Of a stretch of 38,120 bases of DNA, positions 17,379 through 25,548 are shown piece by piece. The DNA is taken from positions 1-38,120 of the forward strand of contig QHYZ01000128.1 of NCBI GenBank assembly GCA_003225295.1, read 5' to 3'. A program made the position numbers and the translations under genes. The notes under the pieces were generated by a model. That model was not told the DNA's origin and made no database searches. It was given only the letters and a program-made list of their open reading frames with translations. How positions within the stretch are numbered: position 1 is the first letter of the stretch; each line of letters starts with the position of its first letter. Source of the DNA: Acidobacteriota bacterium. Its GTDB lineage: Bacteria; Acidobacteriota; Terriglobia; Acidiferrales; UBA7541.

Positions 17379-18379
17379 TCGTTTACTGCCTCGGCGGAGG
17401 AAGATGTCGGCTGGCGTGGCGCACGTCCGAACATGATGCCCGTTTCGACCTCGACGCGCTTTCCATCGCGCAGGTAGGGTCGGAACCGCCACTGAAATAA
17501 GGAATCCGTAATGGCCTTTGCTTGATCAGGAAAGGCGCTGAGAAAATGAACGTGCTTTACCTTGCCTTCTTTATCGATGATAATCCGCACGGGAACCGGA
17601 TTGAATCGGCGTTCGGCAGTGAGCGGATCAATTCTCTCCAGCACGTTTTCGCCCTGGGCGTAGTCCTTGATACACACCGGGACTTCACCGCCGCCTCGTC
17701 CCGAAATGGGACCGGCCTCAACCGGCAAGGTCATTCTGCCCATTTCCTGGATGAGACTCTCCATCAACTTGGTATCGCGACTGGTGAAGACGAATTGGAC
17801 CATATGGCAGCGGATCTGAGTCGCCAGGGCGTGCCAATGCAATTCGGCGACTGGCGAAACATAGTCCAAGCGGACGAAGGAATGGTTCCCAATCCTGACA
17901 AGCGCCGGCGGCTGTTCCACTTTGTAGTCCGCGTTCAACTTGTCCTTGGTGAAATTCATCAGCTCCAGCGCGTTCCCCGCCGGTGTGAAAAAAAGATCCT
18001 GGGCGGTGATCAAAATAATGCCTCGGCTCGTCCCCTTGAATGTGTCTGCGGGCCGGATCTGTGCGAGTACGTAGTAACCGTTGTCCGAAGGAGGCGGACC
18101 GGTGTACCTCTCGGTCCAATCTGGCGAGAGAGTGTAGGTGAGACCAAAATACTGGTTGAGAAAGACTTTGTTGGCCACTCTCCCGCCTTCGGGGACAGGA
18201 GTCTCCGAATCGCTGGCACTCGACCAAGCGCCCTTAACCAGGATGGTCTCTGACGGCAGCTTATGGGCCTCCGGATTGTTGGCAAAGTCTCCCCCACTCT
18301 GAGGAGTGCCCTGCGCGCGGGCAAGCAGCGATACCGATAAACCAAGAAGCACAAAGCAACGCGATAATGTTGTCTGCAT
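17375..18379 (-). CDS. Secreted protein with TonB C-terminal-like domain
   Basis: A 334-residue protein with a signal peptide (CFVLLGLSVSLLARAQ, cleavage near residue 23). The middle region (about 70-210, LNQYFGLTYTLSPDWTERY and SRGIILITAQDLFF) is an unrecognised periplasmic domain. Residues about 265-315 match the TonB C-terminal fold: PVPVRIIIDKEGKVKHVHFL, ITDSLFQWRFRPYLRDGKRVE. It lacks the N-terminal membrane anchor and long Pro-rich spacer of a true TonB, so it is unlikely to transduce energy; such orphan TonB-C domains probably bind proteins or peptidoglycan. It is coupled by ATGA overlap to the next gene and lies 83 bases after the DUF1111 cytochrome gene, which suggests an envelope-linked operon. 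Confidence 0.8.
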   Translation of the reverse strand: MQTTLSRCFVLLGLSVSLLARAQGTPQSGGDFANNPEAHKLPSETILVKGAWSSASDSETPVPEGGRVANKVFLNQYFGLTYTLSPDWTERYTGPPPSDNGYYVLAQIRPADTFKGTSRGIILITAQDLFFTPAGNALELMNFTKDKLNADYKVEQPPALVRIGNHSFVRLDYVSPVAELHWHALATQIRCHMVQFVFTSRDTKLMESLIQEMGRMTLPVEAGPISGRGGGEVPVCIKDYAQGENVLERIDPLTAERRFNPVPVRIIIDKEGKVKHVHFLSAFPDQAKAITDSLFQWRFRPYLRDGKRVEVETGIMFGRAPRQPTSSSAEAVNE

Positions 18380-18462
18380 ATTCAGAGCCCCGTTGTTTCA
18401 AAAATAGAAAAAATCGGGCGAGGCACTCTCGTGACTCGCCCGGGAGAAACCGTGACAAAGGA

Positions 18463-19884
18463 TTACAGCGAGCGCAGGAAGTTCAGGATGTCCTGTTGCT
18501 GGCTGGGTGTCAGGTTTTGGTCGAAGATCGCCTCCACAGTGCTGGCTTCGCCGCCGTTGCTATCGTGTGCCTCGATAGCGCAGAGCAGGTTGCTGCAACG
18601 GCCGTCGTGCAGGAAGAAGATGCGCTGTCCCAGCCCCCACAGAGGAGCCGTACGAAATTGATCTCCACCGGCGCCGCCTTGGGAGACGTTGTCCACCAAC
18701 GTTGCCCCCATGTGGTGGATCTCGATATCGGAGAACAAGTTGGCAGTAGCGTTGCCCAAACCAGCCGTCAACTTGGACGGCTGGGTGGTGAGCGACGGCG
18801 TATGGCAGACCGCGCAGCCCACGGCGCTAAAAAGCCTGCGACCATTAGCGATCGAGGTTGCTCCACCTGGCGAGGTAGTAGAGGGTGTGGGTTGATCCAG
18901 GAACTGCATGAAGACATTGAACAGCGCCGTGTCACTGGTGACAGTGGAGGCGCTGGTGCCATCGGAGTGGGTAGTGTCCTCAGGGTAGCCGATCCCTGCG
19001 AGGTTCAGGCAGTTGGCCGGAAGTCCGCTTCCCAATTGGTCCTCACCCGGCAGCGGCCGATCTTGCGTAAACAGTTCGTTGGAGATGCCCATTTCCACGT
19101 TGTAGGCCTCACCGGCGAAGATCATCAGCGACTTGTTCTGCGCCTTCCAGCCAAAACGGCTAATGGTGCCATCGCTACCGTTGTGATTGAAGGTGCCGCC
19201 GATGCCGAGACCATTGTTTGCCTGGGCCGCGTGATTGGCCAGCAGAGTTGAGTCGTCAATGTTTGCCATTAGTCCCGTGCCAAACGTCGGTGTGGGAATG
19301 CGGAAGATGATGTTGTTTACCGCCCTCGCAGCATTAAAGCTGGGCTGTGGCAGGTTGCAGGCCCCCGCATCAGCGCGGCCGGTAACGGTGAACAGGTCTT
19401 CCACTCCGCCGTTGGGCGCGTTGGTATTGGCCGTGCCGTTGGCGTTAAAAAAGAATGGGAACCGGGCTTCGCGCACCGGACCGTTGGCCACGACGAAAAA
19501 TGGGATGGTGTTGGTGCTGCCATTCACGACCCCGTTGGCGATCACCTGGCTTTGGGGGTTGGGCCCGACATTCGGGAAGACACCGGAGGCCGGGCTGGTT
19601 CCGCCCGCTGCCGGTTGCGAATGACACGCCCCGCACGAGTCCAGGTTGAACCGTGGTCCCAGACCGGGGTTGTCTCCGGTAACCGTCTGGTGCTCGTTGA
19701 ACTGCCCGAGTCCGGTTTGGAAGAAGGCCAAGTCGTTTGCATTGGCGCTGACGGAAGCAAACGGCTGGCCCGCGTTCACTCCCGTGTTGCTGCGTACTCC
19801 TGGATCGGTTTGAGCAAACGCCATTGCCGGAAAGAACAACGCCACCAACAATGCGTAAACCGAAGCGAACTTCATTGTTTTCAT
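18463..19884 (-). CDS. DUF1111 di-heme c-type cytochrome (thiol oxidoreductase-like)
   Basis: A 473-residue periplasmic di-heme protein of the DUF1111 family (COG3488), related to MauG/cytochrome c peroxidases. The ATG at 19884 has GGAG seven bases upstream and begins a signal peptide (FASVYALLVALFFPAMAFAQ). Two c-type haem motifs are present: CGACH in LDSCGACHSQPAAGG and CAVCH in GCAVCHTPSLTTQ. The C-terminal signature LWGLGQRIFFLHDGR followed by AIEAH is diagnostic of the family. The ending ILNFLRSL is typical. A likely role is electron transfer or oxidative chemistry on a periplasmic substrate; this family is poorly characterised. It lies 192 bases downstream of the AraC-type regulator and starts the likely cytochrome/TonB-C/regulatory-domain gene cluster. 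Confidence 0.88.
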   Translation of the reverse strand: MKTMKFASVYALLVALFFPAMAFAQTDPGVRSNTGVNAGQPFASVSANANDLAFFQTGLGQFNEHQTVTGDNPGLGPRFNLDSCGACHSQPAAGGTSPASGVFPNVGPNPQSQVIANGVVNGSTNTIPFFVVANGPVREARFPFFFNANGTANTNAPNGGVEDLFTVTGRADAGACNLPQPSFNAARAVNNIIFRIPTPTFGTGLMANIDDSTLLANHAAQANNGLGIGGTFNHNGSDGTISRFGWKAQNKSLMIFAGEAYNVEMGISNELFTQDRPLPGEDQLGSGLPANCLNLAGIGYPEDTTHSDGTSASTVTSDTALFNVFMQFLDQPTPSTTSPGGATSIANGRRLFSAVGCAVCHTPSLTTQPSKLTAGLGNATANLFSDIEIHHMGATLVDNVSQGGAGGDQFRTAPLWGLGQRIFFLHDGRCSNLLCAIEAHDSNGGEASTVEAIFDQNLTPSQQQDILNFLRSL

Positions 19885-20076
19885 TCCTGGTCTCCTTCGA
19901 TTGGGAAGCCCACCGTGCCCTCCCGTTTGGAACACTTCCAAACAGCTGTTCTGACTATTGGGCAATCTCGCCCCCCACGCGAGTCATCATTCGTTAGAAC
20001 CTAGCTGTGTGAGTTTCTTTTACTACTCGCCGCTTGGCGACCACAAGAAGAAGTGATTAGCATGACCCGTCTTTCG

Positions 20077-20520
20077 TTAGCATTTTGTGTAGTTGCCTTG
20101 TTTCCGGTAGCGGGCCGGAGCCTGTGTAAAGCGTCGTTCAAATGCTCGGATGAAGCTGGAAGCATGCCCATATCCCACGTTGTGGGCAATTTCTTTCACG
20201 CTCAGGTAGCTGTTCTCGAGAAGATGCGCTGCTCTCCGAAGTCTTTGTTCGTTTAACCACTCGCCCATGCAAACGCCGGTCTGGTGCTTGAACAATCGTT
20301 GGAGATACGAAGGGCTCAGGTGGAATTCGAGGGCCAGATCACGTATGGTGAACGTCCCGGAATCAGCCATCCGAAGAATCTTCTGCACGCGCCGTTCGAG
20401 TACCGTGGGCGTCGATGGACGAGATAGGGCGACCGCGGCAGGCGGCATGCCTCCGTCGGGAATTGTGGCGTTTGTGCCATTTGTTCCTACAAAGCTGTCA
20501 CGAGAATCCAAAGAGCGCAC
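20077..20520 (-). CDS. AraC-family transcriptional regulator, DNA-binding domain only
   Basis: A 147-residue regulator starting at GTG 20520, with AGGAGG five bases upstream that fixes the start. Residues about 45-145 form the double helix-turn-helix of AraC/XylS proteins: FTIRDLALEFHLSPSYLQRLFK is the first motif, and SVKEIAHNVGYGHASSFIRAFERRF with APARYR is the second, highly conserved one. The N-terminal 40 residues are low-complexity (TNGTNATIPDGGMPPAA), with no room for an effector-binding or dimerisation domain. It resembles stand-alone members such as SoxS or MarA that are controlled by abundance. It sits just upstream of the DUF1111 gene on the same strand, so that cluster is the obvious candidate target, by inference. 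Confidence 0.9.
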   Translation of the reverse strand: MRSLDSRDSFVGTNGTNATIPDGGMPPAAVALSRPSTPTVLERRVQKILRMADSGTFTIRDLALEFHLSPSYLQRLFKHQTGVCMGEWLNEQRLRRAAHLLENSYLSVKEIAHNVGYGHASSFIRAFERRFTQAPARYRKQGNYTKC

Positions 20521-20902
20521 AGATACCTCCTGTAGGGATCATTATTGGCTTGAACGCGTCTGAGGGAACCGCAAGTTAACGACAGGTCCCTTGGTCACGT
20601 ATCGAAGGCCTTCCCTTTTCACAACTTATCGGACGCGATTCTGAGCGCCGGGAGAAACCAGGGTTGGGTGAAATTGGACCCGGGGAAAATCGCGAGGAAA
20701 TTATTCGACTCAGCAAACCATGTCAATGGTACTTCTGTTAACTACCCGATTATTGGCCATCGGTACAGGGAAGACCAGGCCTGGTGCATTCGAAGCATCT
20801 TCAGTGTGACATCAGTGGCGAATGCCAGCCCAGCACCTCAGGGCGGAGTAAGCGAGCCTAAACGGTCAAAAAGAGTGTGTGCAATTCGGGACCTAGCTCA
20901 CA
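20521..20902. other. Gap upstream of the AraC-type regulator
   Basis: No credible gene is seen in 382 bases. It must contain the regulator's promoter, but I see no clear -35/-10 pair. A perfect 12-bp palindrome ACCAGGCCTGGT lies at 20774-20785 and could be an operator or part of a terminator for the dehydrogenase gene ending at 20903. Confidence 0.45.
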
Positions 20903-21931
20903 TCAGACCGCCAGGACGACTTTGCCGAACTGCGAGCTGGATTCGAGATAGGCATGGGCTTGGGCGCAAGCGGCCAGGGGGAAGATGCGGTCGACAACGG
21001 GCTTGAAGCGTCCGGAGGCCACCAGGCGCATGACCCTGTGGAGCTCTGATTTGGTGCCCATGTAGGACCCGAGTAGCGAAAGCTGTCGACTGAAGAGGAA
21101 TCTCAGATCGACCTTGGCATCGTAGCCTGTGGTGGCGCCGCAGGTTACCAGGCGACCGCCGGGGGCGAGACTTGCGAAGCTGTCGTCCCAGGTGGCCGTC
21201 CCGACGTGTTCGAATACGACATCCACGCCGCGCTTACCCGTGATGCGGCGGACTTCATCGCGGATTTTCTGGTTCTTGTGATTGATGAGATGGTCGGCGC
21301 CGAGTTGTTTTGCCTTTCGCAGTTTTTCATCGGTGCCGGCAGTGGCTATCACGCGGGCGTCAAAAAACCTGGCAATCTGAATGGCGGCGCTCCCGACGCC
21401 GCTTCCTGCCCCAAGGATGAGAACATCCTCGCCGGGCTGCAACTCGGCTCGGACAAGAAGCATATGCCAGGCGGTTTGGAAGACAAGCGGAATCGAGGCG
21501 GCTTCTTCAAAGGTCAGCTTTTCCGGATACGGCATGCAATTTACTTCGGGAGCGCGCAGAAGCTCGGCGCAGCCGCCGTCGATGAGGTAACCAAGATTGG
21601 TGAAGTGGCGGCAGCGGTTATCCTGGCCGGAGACGCAGGCCGCGCATTTGCCGCAGGTCACGCCTGGGGCGAGGACCACTTTCTGGCCAACGCGCACGGT
21701 AGTGACATCCGCTCCGATCTGGGCGATTTCACCGGCAACGTCACTGCCGGGAATGTGTGGTAGAGGGATCGGCACATTGGGATTGCCGATGCGGACCCAC
21801 AGGTCAAGGTGGTTCAGCGCGCAAGCTCTCACGCGAACGAGGACCTCGTTCGGGCGGATCGCCGGGTCGGGAGCGTCCGTGTATTTCAGGACCTCAGGTC
21901 CGCCGTGCTGATGGAAAACAATGGCTTTCAT
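20903..21931 (-). CDS. Zinc-type alcohol dehydrogenase / MDR family oxidoreductase
   Basis: A 342-residue medium-chain dehydrogenase/reductase. The GroES-like catalytic domain has ALNHLDLWVRIG and GSDVAGEIAQIGADV. The structural zinc lobe carries four Cys (C95-G-K-C-AAC and C at about 109 in QDNRC). The NAD(P)-binding motif GAGSGVGSAAIQIA (about 175-188) is intact. The usual first catalytic-zinc Cys is replaced (ACALNHLDLW, with Asn-His in the place of Cys-x-Ser/Thr), a pattern shared with many MDR enzymes annotated as quinone oxidoreductase or zinc-binding dehydrogenase, so substrate prediction is unsafe. A run of G lies before the ATG at 21931. It is divergent from xdhC, and the two share a 149-base control region. 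Confidence 0.9.
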   Translation of the reverse strand: MKAIVFHQHGGPEVLKYTDAPDPAIRPNEVLVRVRACALNHLDLWVRIGNPNVPIPLPHIPGSDVAGEIAQIGADVTTVRVGQKVVLAPGVTCGKCAACVSGQDNRCRHFTNLGYLIDGGCAELLRAPEVNCMPYPEKLTFEEAASIPLVFQTAWHMLLVRAELQPGEDVLILGAGSGVGSAAIQIARFFDARVIATAGTDEKLRKAKQLGADHLINHKNQKIRDEVRRITGKRGVDVVFEHVGTATWDDSFASLAPGGRLVTCGATTGYDAKVDLRFLFSRQLSLLGSYMGTKSELHRVMRLVASGRFKPVVDRIFPLAACAQAHAYLESSSQFGKVVLAV

Positions 21932-22034
21932 GAGGGCCCCCCGGAGGCCGAATCAACCCTAAGCAGCGAACTCACGCTCTCTGACCGACCGATCGTAACA
22001 TAGCGAGGGACACAAGTCCGATCGACACCCAGCG

Positions 22035-22063
22035 TTGACAGCGGCGTGCACGCGCCGTAGGCT
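22035..22063 (+). promoter_or_regulatory. Sigma-70-type promoter of the xdhC-mocA pair with a palindrome in the spacer
   Basis: A perfect -35 TTGACA (22035-22040) is separated by 17 bases from TAGGCT (22058-22063), a weak -10. The expected start is near 22070, followed at once by GAGG and the GTG at 22081. The spacer holds the perfect palindrome GCGTGCACGC (22044-22053), well placed to bind a repressor. Confidence 0.55.
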
Positions 22064-22080
22064 GTGGGCAGAGGAAAAAC

Positions 22081-22917
22081 GTGGACTTGTTTGAAGAGAT
22101 TGTGAAGATGAGACGGGCCGGGCGGCGGGCAGCGCTGGCTACGATCGTTCACACCAACGGATCGATCCCCAGCTATGAGAGTTCGCGGATGCTGGTGCGC
22201 GAGGATGGCTCGATTGCGGGGACTATTGGTGGCGGGTGCGTGGAGGCGGAAGTATGGGCAGCGGCGCGCGAGGTGATGCAGAAGGAATCGCCGCGCAAAA
22301 TGGTTTTCAACCTCAACCATGAAGCGAGCTACGACAATGGGCTGATTTGCGGGGGAACGCTGGAAGTTTTTGTCGAGCCGATTTTGCCGCAGCCCACGGT
22401 GTATTTATTCGGCGGAGGGCATGTTTCGACGGCCGTGGCGAAGGCGGCCAGTGTGGCCGGCTTCGGCATTGGAGTGGTGGATGACCGCGAAGCGTTTGCG
22501 AATGCCGAGCGATTTCCAATGGCCCAGGAGATTCACACGAGTTACGAGGATGCGTTTCAGAGAATTCATCCGAACGCGTCGAGCTATGTGGTGATCGTGA
22601 CGCGCGGACACAAGGAAGACATGCGCGTATTGGCATGGGCGGTGCGCACCGAGGCGCGGTACGTGGGCATGATCGGCAGCAAGCGCAAGGTTTTGTCGGT
22701 ATACCAGGCACTGGAAATCGAGGGCTATAGGGCAGAAGAATTCGACCGCGTTTACGCGCCCATGGGATTGGAGGTTGGCGCGCTTTCACCGGAAGAGATT
22801 GCCATTAGCATCGTGGCGGAACTGGTTGCGGTGCGGCGAAATGTGGCTACCGCAGCGCACAAAAAACTGAAATACGAAGGGCGCCCCGCGCCGATAGACT
22901 CCATGGGCGAGCGCTGA
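22081..22917 (+). CDS. xdhC: XdhC/CoxI-family molybdenum enzyme maturation protein
   Basis: A 278-residue XdhC-family protein. These bind molybdenum cofactor, promote its sulfuration and insert it into xanthine-dehydrogenase-type enzymes. The N-terminal XdhC/CoxI domain shows ATIVHTNGSIPSYESSRMLV, GTIGGGCVEAEVW and the ICGGTLEVFVEPI motif. The C-terminal Rossmann domain has YLFGGGHVSTAVAKAA, VVIVTRGHKEDM, YVGMIGSKRK and LEVGALSPEEIAISIVAELV, all typical. The GTG start has GAGGA upstream. It is followed after 10 bases by the MocA-like gene, and the pair is a common maturation module. No xanthine dehydrogenase or CO dehydrogenase structural gene is in the window, so its client is encoded elsewhere. 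Confidence 0.93.
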   Translation: MDLFEEIVKMRRAGRRAALATIVHTNGSIPSYESSRMLVREDGSIAGTIGGGCVEAEVWAAAREVMQKESPRKMVFNLNHEASYDNGLICGGTLEVFVEPILPQPTVYLFGGGHVSTAVAKAASVAGFGIGVVDDREAFANAERFPMAQEIHTSYEDAFQRIHPNASSYVVIVTRGHKEDMRVLAWAVRTEARYVGMIGSKRKVLSVYQALEIEGYRAEEFDRVYAPMGLEVGALSPEEIAISIVAELVAVRRNVATAAHKKLKYEGRPAPIDSMGER

Positions 22918-22927
22918 AAGGGAGCAC

Positions 22928-23512
22928 ATGCTGGCCGCCGTCATTCTCTCCGGCGGGGCTTCGAGCCGAATGGGCTCGCCGAAGGCGCTGCTTTCCTACC
23001 AAGGAAGGCCGTTCCTCGAACATCTGCTGGAAGTGACTTCTCACCGAAACGTTGGCGTCCGCAGAGTAGTGCTCGGCGCCCACGCCGAACCCATCGCAAA
23101 ATCCGTAGAACTCAAGGCCGATGAAATTGTCATCAATGAAGATTGGGAAAAAGGGCAACTCAGTTCGATCCAGGCGGCGCTGCGAAGCCTGCCGCCGAGG
23201 ACTGACGGAATCCTGCTGTGTTTGATCGATCATCCGTTGATCAGCACGGCGCTCGTTCAAGAATTGATCGAGCTGTTTTATACGTCAAAGAAGCCCATCG
23301 TCCTGCCGGTGTATGAGGGCCGTCGCGGCCATCCGGTGATATTTTCCTCATCCTTGTACGACGAATTACTTCACGCCCCGCTGGAGACCGGAGCGCGAGC
23401 GGTGGTGTGGGCACATCCGAGCGCCGTTGAGGAAGTACGGACAAACGAAGAAGGCTGCGTGCTGAATCTGAACGATCCGGAAACCCTCCATAAAGAGCTG
23501 GGTGGCGCGTAA
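22928..23512 (+). CDS. mocA: MobA/MocA-like nucleotidyltransferase (molybdenum cofactor cytidylyltransferase)
   Basis: A 194-residue NTP-transferase. The N-terminal nucleotide-binding motif LSGGASSRMGSPKALL (about 8-23) is the MobA/MocA hallmark. The metal-site Asp is in LCLIDHPLI (about residue 100), and GRRGHPVIFSSSLYDELL with ETGARAVVWAH is typical of the MocA branch, which makes the cytosine dinucleotide cofactor used by xanthine-dehydrogenase-family enzymes. The gene lies 10 bases after xdhC with GGGAG just before its ATG, so the two are co-transcribed. MocA rather than MobA is inferred from the xdhC linkage and the GHP motif. The usual MobA role in bis-MGD synthesis is the main alternative. 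Confidence 0.85.
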   Translation: MLAAVILSGGASSRMGSPKALLSYQGRPFLEHLLEVTSHRNVGVRRVVLGAHAEPIAKSVELKADEIVINEDWEKGQLSSIQAALRSLPPRTDGILLCLIDHPLISTALVQELIELFYTSKKPIVLPVYEGRRGHPVIFSSSLYDELLHAPLETGARAVVWAHPSAVEEVRTNEEGCVLNLNDPETLHKELGGA

Positions 23513-23930
23513 ACAGGCTCGACGGCTTCTTCCCTCTCGCGCGACTTGGTCGTCAAAGAGAGATACTGGCAAAAAGATTCTGGCCCATGTCCTCGCGACT
23601 TTGCGTTTGGTTCTTTGTCTGTGGCATAGGGCAGACAGGGCTGTCTACTTCCGACCTTCTTTCGGCGGCGATCTATTGTGCCATTGTCTATTTCGTATTC
23701 GGGATCATGGTAAGCAGACCGATTGTCGTCCTATGCGGTACGCGCACCTATGGAGGTCCGCCAAGCTCCGTTTTTCCGCGACTTCCTACATGGTCCCGGG
23801 AGCTTCCCGGCCGCTTCGTTTCGGGCTCTGGAGCGCGCAGCTTTCTCGCTGGTGTATTGCACGCGGTGACCGTCGGCAGGCCGCCAAAAAACGACTACGT
23901 GCGGACTGACCGACTGACCGGAGAAAACCG
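23513..23930. other. Gap with no convincing gene
   Basis: Two overlapping plus-strand frames (to 23909 and from 23587 to 23934) cross this stretch, but their predicted proteins are rich in Arg, Ser and Trp with no domain. One includes a hydrophobic patch (SAAIYCAIVYFVFGIM) that could be a remnant of a membrane-protein gene. I see no terminator with a U-run after mocA. Confidence 0.45.
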
Positions 23931-24287
23931 CTAAGTTGATTTCTCGACCAGGGCTTTCAACGCGTCGATGGCGAGCTGCGCCCCGTGAAATGTTACCGGC
24001 GGCAAGCCGCCGAGAGATATCGAGAGACTTTCAGGCGTCAGGGTGCGGGCTTGGGCGACAGACCGCCCACAGATTTGCACGGTGAGCAGCGACGCGCAGG
24101 CTATCGAGGTAGTGCAACCGCGGCAGAGGAAGCGCGCCTCAGCGATATGTCGGTCCACGATCCGCGCGGAGAGCTTGAGGATGTCGCCGCAGACAGGATT
24201 GCTCACTTCGACGGTGGCAGTGGCGCCGGGAAGTTCGCCGGCGTTTCGAGGGTTGCGGAAGTGATCTAGAACGGCGTCGCTGAACAC
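23931..24287 (-). CDS. IscU/NifU-N-like iron-sulfur scaffold homologue lacking the third cysteine
   Basis: A 118-residue protein of the IscU/SufU/NifU N-terminal fold, which normally assembles Fe-S clusters on three cysteines and an aspartate. It has the opening FSDAVLDHFRNPRNAGELP, the first ligand in NPVCGD (C33, D35) and the second in CRGCTTSIACAS (C58). The third ligand, normally in R-x-x-C near residue 103, is replaced: the segment reads TFHGAQLAIDAL with Ala at that site. Extra Cys at 55, 64 and 73 could compensate. It begins at GTG 24287 without a strong ribosome site. No iscS, sufS or other isc/suf gene is nearby. It may be a non-scaffold paralogue or use a different ligand set. Confidence 0.82.
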   Translation of the reverse strand: MFSDAVLDHFRNPRNAGELPGATATVEVSNPVCGDILKLSARIVDRHIAEARFLCRGCTTSIACASLLTVQICGRSVAQARTLTPESLSISLGGLPPVTFHGAQLAIDALKALVEKST

Positions 24288-24415
24288 TTACGAAAGTATC
24301 CCAAAGACAGTGCTAGGACTGCAACCCAGCATGAGTCAATAGACCTCAACGCGCGACACAGCGCTCGCATCAGAGAGCTACAAAAACTCGCAAGAATATT
24401 CTGCCACAAAAGGAT

Positions 24416-25438
24416 TTATTTCTTGGGGGGCAAATACTTTTTTTCGATGGAGGCAATCACCACGTAGTTCGGATCAACCATCTCGGTGAGATGGATTTTG
24501 CCAACTTTCGAGAGCAGCTCATAGGCATCGAGTTCGGAGAGGCCATAGCCGGCGTGAATCCAGGCTACCAGTTCGGTGAAGGCGATGCGCACCGCGTCAT
24601 CGACGGGACGATAGATGCCCGCGGCCATGATTTCTTTTTCGTTTTCGAGTCGTGGCCAGCCAGTGTGTTTCCCCTTCAGGAGATCGAATTGCAGCCGGGC
24701 CTTCATGGGAACTTCGATGGCGCTGCCCGCAATTTCGCCGTCCCCCATGGCGGCGTGGCCATCACCAAAGTAAAAGAGCGCTCCGGACACGTTCACGGGC
24801 AGATAGAGTGTGTTTCCAGCGGAGACCTCCGGCGCGTCCATGTTGCCGCCGAATTCCGCGGGCACGATGGAGCTACGCGCTTCTCCGTTGGCGGGAGCGA
24901 CACCGATACAGCCAAGAAATGGATGGAGCGGAATTTTCACCTGGTAGTTGGAATCGAGGGCCTGAAACGTAGCGGTGCGGCCCGCGTGGTCGATCGGGTA
25001 AAACCAGATTTTCTCCGGCAGCGCTTCTTTTTCGAGCATCGGCGTATAATGCGTGGCGTTTATCGCTCCGAAGCCTGGTGAAAACGTGCCTACACCCTGT
25101 TGACCATCGACCTGCAGATCGAGGATATGAACGATCAGCGTGTCGCCGGGTTCCGCATCTTCAATATAGAAGGGACCGGTGAGCGGGTTATCTCCTTTAA
25201 CGAGCGCAAACGTGTCGCCAGGCTTTTGGAGCGCGTTACCGAAGCAATCCAGGGAGTTCGCGTCGAGAATGTTGCCGGGTTTCAGCCGGGCCACGGGGGA
25301 AGCGACACCGAAGACGTATTTCACGGTGTCAAGGGTGGCGTGATATTGGACGACTTCTGATTTGGACGGCACAGATGGAGTCTGAGCCAAAGTAGAGATC
25401 GGCAGAATCAAACTGAGAGCAAAGAAATGGACGCGCAC
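24416..25438 (-). CDS. Secreted acetamidase/formamidase family protein
   Basis: A 340-residue member of the FmdA/AmdA (acetamidase/formamidase, PF03069) family, whose known members hydrolyse short-chain amides to ammonia and acid. The GTG at 25438 was chosen over one 13 codons earlier because GGAGG lies six bases upstream and it starts a clean signal peptide (MRVHFFALSLILPISTLAQ). Family motifs include PGDTFALVKGDNPLTGPFYIEDAEPGDTLIVHI (in parts), HPFLGCIGVAPA, GGNMDAPEVSAGNTLYLPV and FYFGDGHAAMGDGE, the last being the most conserved and metal-linked. A signal peptide is unlike the cytosolic formamidases and implies action outside the cytoplasm. It is divergent from the metal-receptor-fold gene. 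Confidence 0.88.
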   Translation of the reverse strand: MRVHFFALSLILPISTLAQTPSVPSKSEVVQYHATLDTVKYVFGVASPVARLKPGNILDANSLDCFGNALQKPGDTFALVKGDNPLTGPFYIEDAEPGDTLIVHILDLQVDGQQGVGTFSPGFGAINATHYTPMLEKEALPEKIWFYPIDHAGRTATFQALDSNYQVKIPLHPFLGCIGVAPANGEARSSIVPAEFGGNMDAPEVSAGNTLYLPVNVSGALFYFGDGHAAMGDGEIAGSAIEVPMKARLQFDLLKGKHTGWPRLENEKEIMAAGIYRPVDDAVRIAFTELVAWIHAGYGLSELDAYELLSKVGKIHLTEMVDPNYVVIASIEKKYLPPKK

Positions 25439-25548
25439 GAATGGCCTCCGACAATTTAGAGAGGCAGTCGAACACACTCCTGGAGTGGAGTCAATCCACA
25501 GTCGCGCGACTCAACGTCCCAGGTGTCTGCTATTCTCTCGCGGTAAGC

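Noticed and set aside
20668-21006. Plus-strand frame of 112 codons
   Set aside because: It overlaps the 3' end of the dehydrogenase gene, and its product has the Arg/Gly-rich composition of antisense frames.
23587-23934. Plus-strand frame with a hydrophobic patch after mocA
   Set aside because: No ribosome site, no domain and unusual composition; at most a remnant.
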